This document shows positions 45,871 through 54,270 of a stretch of 64,000 bases of DNA, one piece after another. Origin of the DNA: Typhlomys cinereus. Lineage: Eukaryota > Chordata > Mammalia > Rodentia > Platacanthomyidae. The notes under the pieces are model-generated. The model was not told the DNA's origin and did not search any database. It was given only the letters and a program-made list of their open reading frames with translations. Where the stretch lies: positions 248,001 to 312,000 of the forward strand of contig JALPQD010000825.1 in the NCBI GenBank assembly GCA_023101885.1. Reading direction: 5' to 3'. The translations under genes and the position numbers were made by a program. Each line of letters begins with the position of its first letter. Position 1 is the first letter of the stretch.

Positions 45871-46719
45871 ATTTCAATAAACAGATGAGGGGCAGGCTGT
45901 GTTTGCCTAGAAATGAGGCGCTTCCTGCTCCTGCCCCACATCCCTCTGGTACCCCAGCTTTTTGTTTTCTGCAGCTGTTGTCTGTCCTTTGAAGGGGTCA
46001 CAGTTGGCTTTGAACTTCTGCCAAAACTTCTACCTCATACTTCTTGGTTTCTGCGATCAACATACGCACTGAGGTTTTCTCTCTCTCCATCCATCATTTC
46101 TTTCTTTTCTTTCTTCTGATGTCTGCCGAAGCTGACTTCTGAACTCCTGATCCTCCTGCCTCTACTTCTTGAACACTGAGGTAACCCTGTTTCAAAAACA
46201 ATAAAAGTCAAAGGACCCCCCAAAGGCTTGAGACCAAGCCCTGTTAGCAGAATGACTCCTGTGCCAGCCAAGACCATCTATTATAGATGCATGTGTCAGC
46301 CTGACCACAGAGTGCTGAGCCTTTAGGCACACCTATGAAGAATTTAATGGATGCAAGTCTGTGTGGAATTATTGATCAATGCGGGAAGTCCTGGCCCCCA
46401 CAGTGGATGGGATTATTCTCCGGGCAGGCTTGCTCAGGGTTACCGACTGTGAACAAATGTGCCCAGAACTCAGCCTCCCGTTGTCCTGTTGACACCCGTA
46501 GCCAACTGCCTCACGGGGTCTGAGGGTTTCAGCCCACTCTGGTGGATGTGACTTGGTGGGGCGGCCACGTCCACCAAGGTGGGAATGTGCTGCCAGGAAT
46601 GTTCACATTCTGGAGGACCAGGACATGGGGAGAGGGAGGAACCCCAGGCAGATGTGAGGCTTAATGCCCCATCCTGCAGTGATCAGCTTCCTCCACCCAG
46701 GCCCCCCCTATGTCTACCA

Positions 46720-47124
46720 GTGCCTCCTGCTGGCAGGTCAAAACAATAGCGCCCCGACATCGCCACCTGCTGGGTATTAGAGCAGAAGCAGAGTCTCAAT
46801 ACTGCCACCTACTGGGTGTTCAAAACTCAAATAGAACCTCAATAGCGCCACCTTCTGGGCATTTAAAGACAAACAGAGTCTCAATAGCGTCACCTGCTGG
46901 CTTTTAGACAGAATCTCAATAGCGCCACCTGCTGGGCATTTAAAGACAACAGTCTTGATAGCATCATCTGCTGGGCATTTAAACAAAGTCTCAATAGCAT
47001 CGCCTGCTGGGCATTTCAAGACAGTCTCAATAGCGCCACCTGCTGGGCACTCAAAACTCAAACAGGACCTCAGCAGCGCCACCTACAGGGCATTTAAACA
47101 AGTCTCATTAGCACCACCTGCTGG
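46720..47124 (-). repeat. Tandem array of eleven CTCF-like motifs
   Basis: An unusual minisatellite with unit length 35-43 bases. Each unit carries a 14-base word close to GCGCCACCTGCTGG, starting at 46720, 46760, 46802, 46845, 46887, 46922, 46961, 46997, 47033, 47076 and 47111. The reverse complement CCAGCAGGTGGCGC fits the CTCF core consensus CCASYAGRKGGCRS exactly in the units at 46802, 46922 and 47033; the others differ by one to three or so bases. All eleven point the same way (core motif on the minus strand). Linkers vary (GGCATTTAAA, AGTCTCAATA). Occupancy by CTCF is inferred from motif match only. Confidence 0.88.
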
Positions 47125-47475
47125 GTGCCTAAAACATGAGTTCCCCCCCCCTCCTCCCAGGGCTGGAGAGATTGCCCAGGGGTTAAGATTCTACCTCCCA
47201 AACAGAAGGTCCTGAGTTTGGATCGCAGGTCTCATGTAAAATTGCCAGATGGAAATGGCCACAGCCTGCACTTCAGTGAGAGGGTCCAGCTGGTCAGGAG
47301 CTGGTTCACAAAAACCCGGTGATCCGAGTCCAATCCCGTGTGTGTGTGTGTGTGTGTGTGTATCAGAGGACACTGTGTGTCCTTGTGGAGGACTAAGGTT
47401 GTCTTCAGGAATCATCCTGGATTGTTTCTACCTCCTTTCTGCTGAAGCTAAATTGGAAAAAAAAATATATATAAA

Positions 47476-47590
47476 GGTGTCTGGGATGTGACTCAGAGGG
47501 AGAATGACAGCCCAGCATCCTTTCGTGGGGCCCGGAGGTGTGGTTTAGAGCATGTAGGAGGTCTTGGGTTCAGTTCACAGCACTATAGAC
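47476..47590 (+). repeat. ID-like SINE, near complete
   Basis: Reads GTGACTCAGAGGGAGAATGA then CAGCCCAGCATCC, and ends AGGTCTTGGGTTCAGTTCAC plus AGCAC, giving both A-box and B-box halves of an ID element. Its left half is the same as the tandem units at 5793, 26240 and 33868, which ties those arrays to ID heads. Confidence 0.65.
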
Positions 47591-48479
47591 AGAACAAGCC
47601 TCATAAGCTGAGGCTCTGCCTAGACATCTGCACACAGTAGGGCAGGTTCGAAGCCCAGCACATGATAACTGCTTCATAAACATTTGCTTTGGAATCCCAG
47701 ACAGTGGTTGGGTGGTTTCAGAGACCTGCCTCTGGGACCGGCAGTTACCCCCTGTGGTTGCTGGGAGCTGCTGGGGGCGGGAGCAGAAATTTTCACCCCT
47801 GGGTTCCAAGCCCCATGCCAGTGTTGGGGGTAGGGGACATGCTGACAGTAACTTCGTTCCCTGCTCCGTCCCTGGCTGCCTGGTTCTTGCTGATTGGTCC
47901 CCTTCCAGCTGTCCCTGGCCACCTGCTGCGTCCTGTCTTGGCACACCTCTTCAAACTCAATCCTGTTTGCTGGGCCCAGCTGGGACACTGTGTGGTAAGA
48001 GGGGCCAGGGCCACACCTGGGCAGAGGTAGGGGTCCTAAGAACCTTGGGGGAATCACTGAAGCTCAAAGAGGTCCCCCAGTACCCTGGCCACTGCCCACC
48101 CACAACCCTTGAGGCCAGCACTTCTTGCCTCCCTCCCCTCCCCTCCTCCCATGCCTGGGCCTCCCCCCGTGGCCTCAAAGCCTGTCTGTTGGGGCTTGGT
48201 GATCTCGGAGACACCCCCTTCCCAAAAAAAGGCCAAAGATTGGGTCTGACCCTAAGCTTGGCACAGCCTTGATCCCAGTGTCTGGGGAAATAGGGGGGAA
48301 GGGCCAGGTGGTCTCCCCTGACATCCCCAGTCATGGTGAGGGCCAGGATCCCATGCTGTGGTCTGGAATCAACAGTGACTTCTGTGCCAGTCACCCTGGC
48401 CAAGGGTGGGGGCCTGTGGGACCCTCTGAAGGAAAGGGCCCGGGAGAGGCCAGGAGGTCTTGCTGGACTCAGACATCGG

Positions 48480-48542
48480 ATAAAAATAGTTGGTGTGTCA
48501 GAGGACATGAGCTGCGAAGTGTGGGCTCCCCCTCTTCAGCTG
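48480..48542 (+). promoter_or_regulatory. JSRP1: Candidate JSRP1 muscle promoter motifs
   Basis: A MEF2-like A/T box ATAAAAATAG (48480-48489) and a CAGCTG E-box (48537-48542) lie 280-340 bases upstream of the JSRP1 ATG. JSRP1 is a skeletal-muscle gene, so MEF2 plus E-box sites would be expected. An acceptor (TTCCAG at about 48791-48796) before the coding start implies an upstream non-coding exon in this stretch. Confidence 0.4.
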
Positions 48543-48818
48543 TGTGGCCCCAGGCAGGCTCCAGGCCTTTCTGGGCTCCTGTGGCCAGCAGGTGGAACTA
48601 CACTGAGGGGCACTGGGGGTCTTCAGTGTACTGGGCAGGGGGACAGGGATATAGGTGGGCCTGGGGGCAGAGAGGGCCTAGGTGTGTAAGGGAACCTAGT
48701 AAAGGGAGGGAGGGAGGAAGGAAGAGAGGGAGAAGAGGAGGGAGGGAGGGAGAGAGGCAGAGCAAGCCTGGTAATGTCTGCCCCCCCATCTTCCAGTCCA
48801 GGGGCTCCAGCTGTCTCC

Positions 48819-51468
48819 ATGTCAACCAGAGACTTGGATGATCTGGACGGTGGCCTGGGCAGCTGCCTGCCCAATGACAACTTCCTGCTGGAGGAGCCCA
48901 GCCCAAGCCAACGGCCCGAGCACAAGGCTCAAGGTACCCCGCTCTGCTTTAGAGCCTTGTGGCTCGGCTTCAGAGACCATAGTACTCTCTGCATTTGCAA
49001 ATTTGCTTTGTAGGTCTGCAGGAAGCCCCAGAAGAAACACGGGGGGGAGGGAGGTTCAGTCACACTGACCTGAGTTCGAATCTCTTCCTACCACAGAAGT
49101 CTTGTGTTTGTCTTTGAAATGGGAGTTACACCCCCCTTTCCCGTAGTATGGGGCTGGAGAGTAGGGTGGGGCTGGTGTTGGGGGACAGGCTGTCCCGCCT
49201 TGATTCTCCCTCCGTTCCACCCGCAGGAACACCTAGGCTGGCATACTCTAGCAGCTGGCCCTCTGTAAGTAGCTCCGGTCCCGGGAAGGTCCTTTCCTCT
49301 CCCTTTCTCTTCCTCCCCTTCCCGGGTAGCCCAGGCTGGCGTCAAACTCACTAGGTTCCCAGGTGACCCAGATGCTGTCTGCATGGCTGGGGTGACAGGT
49401 GCTTCAGCCACCATGCAAGCAGGGCAAGTGTTACACTTTGGACCCCATCCAGCCTCCCCCTCACTGGGTAGCCCAAGCTAGCCTCGGGCTACAGTTCCCA
49501 AGTCCTGGGATTGACAGGCACCAGCCGAAGCACCCTGGAGGGTGCTCTAAAGCTGGAAGCACCCCCCATGTCTCCTGAACAACCCCCCACCAGGGTTCTG
49601 AGAGAGTCGTCATTACGGACGGCAGACCCAGGATAACAGAGAAGGAGCAGGTGGTCAAAGGGGCCCCAGGACCCAGCAAGGAGTCAAAACCTGAAACTGC
49701 AAGTGCGTTTGCAACAGGACGGTGGGGGTGGGTGGCTGGGCTCAGGGAATAGGTTTGTGGGTCGGAGCACTGGGGGACAGCGTAAGTGGGTCTTCCCAGA
49801 CTGGGAGGCCATAGGTGTGGTGCTGCAGGTGGGTGGGAGCAGGGTGCAACCAGGGGTGCCTCTGCATTCCCTAGCTGCACACTGGACCCTGCAGGTCTGC
49901 GGATCGTCCCAGTGCACAAAAAGTCGCACCTGGCATCACCTCCAGGCCTGAGCCAGGACCTGTCCTAGAGGGACATGACCCTCAAGTGTGTGATACTGGC
50001 CACACTGGTGGCCCTCCTGGGCTCTGCGGTCCAGCTGTGTTGGGGTGAGCCTGGGGCTCCAGGGAAGGGAACCAGGAGTCCAAAGTCTGCCCCCCATCCC
50101 CCAACTCCCCATCTTCCCCACCCCCCCACTGGGAGGATGTTGGATGTTGGGAGTCCTCTCTTGGCCAGCATGCCCCAGTGATCCCCCTTGTCAGCCTCCC
50201 ATCTCCCACACAGCCCAGTTGAGAGGTGCGTAGCTACACCCAGTTTTTCAACAGGGTGGTGAGATTCAAACTCTGGTCCCTGGGATTGTGTAGCCATTGC
50301 CCCAGCCTGTTTGTTTTGGGGCACAGTGTCCTGGAACCCAGGCTGGCTTGGAACTTCCTATGTGGCTAAGGGGGATTTATTTTCCTCCCCCTCTCACTCC
50401 CTGGGGTTACAAGAGGGTACCACTGGCCCGGGTTAATTTTATTTTACTGTGAGCCAGAGCCGTGCTCTGTAGCCCAGGCTAGCCCCAGCTGGCCCCAACC
50501 GTTTTGCCCCAGTCCTCTGCTGGTGGAGTGTGTATGTGGAGGGATGTTCTCCCAGAGAAGGTCTCAACCTACACTGGACACCCCCAAGGACTCCTGACTC
50601 CCCACTTCCTCCTTCAGCTCTAGGAAACACAGCTATAGGACAAAGGGGGGGGGTCCCCTTGGAGAGCTCTGCCCTGCAGCCACTGGGAGAGGTGGAGCCC
50701 CCATGGTGGGAACTGTAAGGAGACAGAGAAGGGGGCCATGGGGTTGATTCCTCGGCTCGAACCTACTTTCCCGCGGGGTCCAGACGCTGTGATAGGAGAA
50801 ACAACTGTACCAGCAGCTGCCCCTCAGGGGTGGAAGCCCCCCAGCTCGCCGCCCAAGAAGCCGCAGGCGGCCCCAGTAAGTACCCCTTCCCAGAAAACGT
50901 GGCACGGTGGGAGGCTGGGAGGTCAGCTGGGTAGACGCGACTCCAGGATACACTCCTGTGTGTCGCTGTTCTGCAGTCTAAGCCCGCGGTCTCCAGGCCC
51001 TCATCAGGCCCCTCCGCACCCCAGGCGGGGCCCCCCACACCCGAGGCAGGGACGGAAGACAGGTTTGACGTTCCCCAGAGCCAGGAGGCTACGGAAAACG
51101 TCCAGGGGGAGTCTGGGGAAGCCAGCGGAGAAGTGGCGTCCGAAGAGCGCCCAGCGAGAGACCACCGAAGAGAGCCCAGGGAGAGACCATCGAAGGCGGC
51201 GAAGCAGGGGAAGGATGAGAGGCGGAGAGAGCGACCGCGGAAGGAGGAGAGGCTGCGGAAAGAGGAGAGGCCGTGGCTCTCCAGGGAGCCCGGGGAAGCT
51301 CTGCCCCGACGCTGGGAGGCACCGAAAGGAAGCCGCGGTCCGTGGGCGCGGGACCCCAGGAGCCCTGAGCCCAGGAAGGGGCCCACTTGGGTTTCCCCAG
51401 GATGCCGCCACCAAAGCAACCGGTCTCCTGGGAAACAGAAGCCCCGCGGGGGCAAGGGGCGGGACTGA
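48819..51468 (+). CDS. JSRP1: JSRP1 (JP-45), junctional sarcoplasmic reticulum protein 1, with in-frame stop
   Basis: Skeletal-muscle triad protein that links the Cav1.1 channel and calsequestrin in excitation-contraction coupling. Exons: 48819-48933, 49227-49264, 49594-49702, 49895-50044, 50784-50875, 50977-51468; phases agree and the sum is 331 codons plus stop, the same length as human as I recall it. Visible: an acidic N-terminus (DLDDLDGGLGSC), the membrane helix (KCVILATLVALLGSAVQLC), then a Lys/Arg/Glu-rich lumenal part with RKEERLRKEERP repeats ending GGKGRD. Codon 112 (49966-49968) is TAG in DLS-stop-RDMTLKC, where the family has Trp (human ELPWGDLSLNKC). The frame stays open on both sides and all splice sites look good. 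So this is either a very young nonsense allele or pseudogene, or a base error. Confidence 0.92.
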
Positions 51469-51669
51469 AGCGGGCCTGGGCTTGTGCACCCGGGGTACCA
51501 AATGCAGCTACCTGCACCCTGCGCCTGGGCCCTGGGGTCTAAGCGACCCGAAGGCTGGCCACAGTGACACTTACCTGCCCCGGAGCGGGAATGAGGGTCG
51601 ATCAGGCCAGTGAGGTGAGGGGAGACCACCCTTCCCCACATGGACACCCCCAATTAATGTTTGCCGCTC

Positions 51670-51675
51670 TTTATT
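51670..51675 (-). terminator. AMH poly(A) signal
   Basis: TTTATT on plus, AATAAA on minus, only 26-31 bases beyond the AMH stop codon; the AMH 3' UTR is therefore very short. Confidence 0.85.
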
Positions 51676-51686
51676 GGGGGGCTCTG

Positions 51687-51692
51687 AATAAA
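51687..51692 (+). terminator. JSRP1 poly(A) signal
   Basis: AATAAA in TCTGAATAAATTGG, about 219 bases after the JSRP1 stop and inside the AMH 3' UTR region on the other strand. Confidence 0.75.
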
Positions 51693-51700
51693 TTGGAGGG

Positions 51701-53891
51701 TCACCGGCAGCCGCACTCAGTGGCCACCATGTTGGGGACGTGGTGCGCACTAATGCGCTCCTCTGACAGTGTGATAAGGAGCTTGGCGGCGTAGGCGGTA
51801 GGCACGCAGCAGGGCGCACGCGCCAAGGGGGTCCCCCGCGCCTGCATCTTCAGCAGCAGCACCACGTGGTTCCCGTAGTGCGGGTTGCGGTCCGACTGCG
51901 GCCAGGCGCACGTGCCCTGGCAGTTGTTGGCGCGGTAGGTGTCGGGGATGAGCACGGAGCGCTCTGCGCGCAGATTCACGTTGAGCTCGCGCAGCGCGCA
52001 GGGCCCTTCGGCCGCGCCCCCCGCGCTGCGCTGCGGCCGGGACAGTGTCCCTGGAGCCCTGCTGCGCCGCTCGGCGCACAGCCCCTGCAACGCCTTCAGC
52101 AGCAGCAGGGCGCGCAGCGGGTCCCCGGGGCGGCCCAAATCCCCTGGGCACAGCGCCAGCAGGCGCGCCAGCAGCGGCAGCGCGGTGGGAGGCAGGGCCG
52201 GGAAACCCCGCAGCTCAGCGGCCGCCGCCCGCAGCTCCACGGCCACCCTGCGTGCCAGGCTCTCGGCCCAGGGCACCGACCCCGGGCCTGGAGGGGACGC
52301 TGAGGCCCCGGGGGCCCCCTTGGCTGGCTCCATCAGGAGCAGCAGCGGCTCCTCCCCATGGAGAAGGCGCTCCAGCGCCGCGGGGTCCGACAGGTTGACT
52401 AGACCTTGCGGGGAGCTGGCCAGGGCGCCAGGGTCCAGGGCCAGGCCCGCGCTCCAGTGCAGAGCGGGGGATCCCCGCAGCGTCCGCACCAAGTGCGTGA
52501 GCGTTCCCAGGAAGGGGTCCGTGCTGCGGGGCGGCTCCTCCTCAGGCCCCCTGAACACCCTGGAAGTAGAGCCCGCCAGAAGCTGTGAGCGCCTGAGACC
52601 CTCGCCGCTGCCCCCCTTCCGGGCCTCCTGAGCCTACCTGGCTGTTGGGAAGGGCATGGTGTCCAGCTGGCCCTGTGCAGGCTGCGGCCCAGGTCGGGGT
52701 GGGGGCAGCAGGAGCAGGGTTGGGGTCATCCGCGTGAAGCAGCGGGGCTCAGAGCCGAACAGCAGGGCCTGCAGCTGAGGGGTGCTCGGGGGGCCTGCTG
52801 GGAGCCCCGAGTCAGCCGCTGCGAGAGCAGCCACGGGCCGCGCCCCCCCTCTTGTCCTTCCCCTGGAGTCACCTACCGTCCCTGCGGGCCTGAAGGGTGA
52901 GCGTCAGCCCGGGCCGACTCCAGGCCTCGGCTGGGCGGTCCACGGCTAGCACCAGATAGCGGGTGTCTCTAGTGGGGCACAGGCTCTGCAGAGATGAGGG
53001 CGAAGGTGGCCAAGGTACATGCATCGGCCCCAGCCCCCTCCCGGGTCTGTTACGACTTACATGCGTCATTCCTCCCCTGCACCTGCCCTCCCCCCCAGCC
53101 CCACTCTTTGTAGTGCTCCCCAGCACGCACCTGCCCATCTGGGAGCCCAGCCCCGGTAACGGTGAGCTCGGGGCCAGGCCCAGGGTACAGCACCAGCAGC
53201 GCCTGACCCCCGGAACTGGCTCCTTCCCACGGGGGCTCATGGAACCTCAGCGAGATGGCCGGCTCCCACGTCACTGCACAGACAGGACAAAGGGGACGCC
53301 TGAGAGCCCGAGCCCGGCCCCAAAACACCCTCTGCTGGGAAAGCCCTCTGCAGGCAGAAACTTCCAGAGCCCTCACGGGGTCCGCAGCCCTGAGGGGACC
53401 CTTTCTGTGGCCAGGAAGAAGGGGTCCCAGGGAAGGCTTCCAGTGATGAGGGACGGGCCTCCTGGGAGACCCTTGGAGGTGGGGCCTACGGCTAGGTTGG
53501 ACCCCAGAGCTCTCTGCCCCCACCTACCTTCAGCCAGGTGCAGAGCAAGCAGCTGCTGCCCACCAGACTCCCTCAGCCAGGCCCCCAGATGCCGCAGGGC
53601 CCCCAGAACTGCCTTCGAGTTGGAACTGCAGACCCCGAAGGTGGGCAAGTCTTGCGGTCCCCAGTGGGAGCTCTGCACTGCCCCCAGGAAGTCATGCTCA
53701 TAGCTGCCCAGGCCCCCTATTACCCTCAGGGGGGCTCTGCTCATGTTGCCCCCCCTTGGTGCCACCAGACACAGGGGCTCGCCCCCATCCTTGAGGAAGA
53801 TGAGCCCCCCATGGCCAGCGGCCGGCTCTCCCGCGGAGGCTGCAGCCCCCACGGTCACTAGCAGCAGCAGCTGAGTGGGCCGCCCCTGCAT
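51701..53891 (-). CDS. AMH: AMH, anti-Mullerian hormone
   Basis: Secreted TGF-beta family hormone that causes regression of the Mullerian ducts in males and restrains follicle recruitment in ovary. Exons: 53528-53891, 53131-53273, 52877-52985, 52638-52797, 51701-52559; phases agree and give 544 residues (human 560). A signal peptide starts [16 protein letters not shown]. The pro-region has [33 protein letters not shown] and [21 protein letters not shown] processing site RPQR/SAGG precedes a 108-residue C-terminal domain with the seven-cysteine knot ([23 protein letters not shown]). The exon 4 acceptor could be three bases later (52794) without changing the frame. The gene lies directly downstream of SF3A2 and its 3' end faces JSRP1. 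Confidence 0.98.
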
Positions 53892-53950
53892 GGTGCTGTG
53901 CGGCACTGGGTGGCCCGGGTTTGTGTGTGTCCCATGCCTGTTGGGAGAGA

Positions 53951-53977
53951 CCCCTATCAGCGCGCAGCTGACCTTGG
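53951..53977 (-). promoter_or_regulatory. AMH: AMH proximal promoter: GATA and SF-1 sites
   Basis: On the minus strand an SF-1/NR5A1 site CCAAGGTCA lies at 53969-53977 and a GATA motif (CTGATAGGGG) at 53951-53960, 60-86 bases before the AMH ATG. Adjacent SF-1 and GATA4 sites are the known core of mammalian AMH promoters. The whole promoter must fit within about 310 bases before the SF3A2 poly(A) signal. Confidence 0.75.
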
Positions 53978-54203
53978 AGGACAGTCTCCTGTCCCCGCTG
54001 GAGTCCAGGGGAGGGATGTGGCTCAAAGGGCCTCTGTCCCAGCTGCCACCTGTCCTTGAGGCGGAGGAAGGACCGGAGGTCTCCCCTTCTGACTCCGGGG
54101 GGCCTGGGGCACAGCTGTCAGCAGCTACCCAAGGCGCCTAGGTCACGCGACCCACAGAAAGGAGAGCAGCCGCCACAACAGTGACCGCAGACGCGGGGGA
54201 GAG

Positions 54204-54209
54204 TTTAAT
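54204..54209 (-). terminator. SF3A2 poly(A) signal (ATTAAA variant)
   Basis: TTTAAT on plus is ATTAAA on minus, 62-67 bases after the SF3A2 stop and about 310 bases upstream of the AMH start. Confidence 0.7.
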
Positions 54210-54270
54210 GGGGTGAAGGCAGAGCAGACACAAAACCCGACTGTGGCCGGAGCTGGAGCCTGGCAGTGGC

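Larger units (their letters stand above)
43331..48479. other. Intergenic region between OAZ1 and JSRP1, repeat-dense
   Basis: No conserved coding exon was recognised. Contents: tRNA-derived SINE pieces near 43570-43760 (reversed), 44290-44415, 44972-45266 (reversed), 45400-45590 (reversed), 45600-45870 and 47160-47300. A 38-base direct duplication (GGGGCCGGAGAAGGAGAAGC type) lies at about 44850-44925. An old unclassified repeat is possible at about 46280-46420. The CTCF-motif array lies at 46720-47124 and an ID-like SINE at 47476-47590. Confidence 0.65.

Noticed and set aside
46720..47124. CRISPR array, because of the regular repeat-spacer look
   Set aside because: The genome is a mammal; the units and linkers are both similar to each other, which is a minisatellite, not spacers.
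50738..51653. Two long alternative-frame open frames over the JSRP1 last exons (plus 291 codons, minus 296 codons)
   Set aside because: They arise from the repetitive Arg/Glu/Lys codons of JSRP1; the JSRP1 frame with consistent splice phases ends GGKGRD as in the family.
53373..54026. Upstream ATG extension of AMH (start at 54026)
   Set aside because: The extension covers the SF-1/GATA promoter and has no signal peptide; the start at 53891 gives a typical signal peptide.
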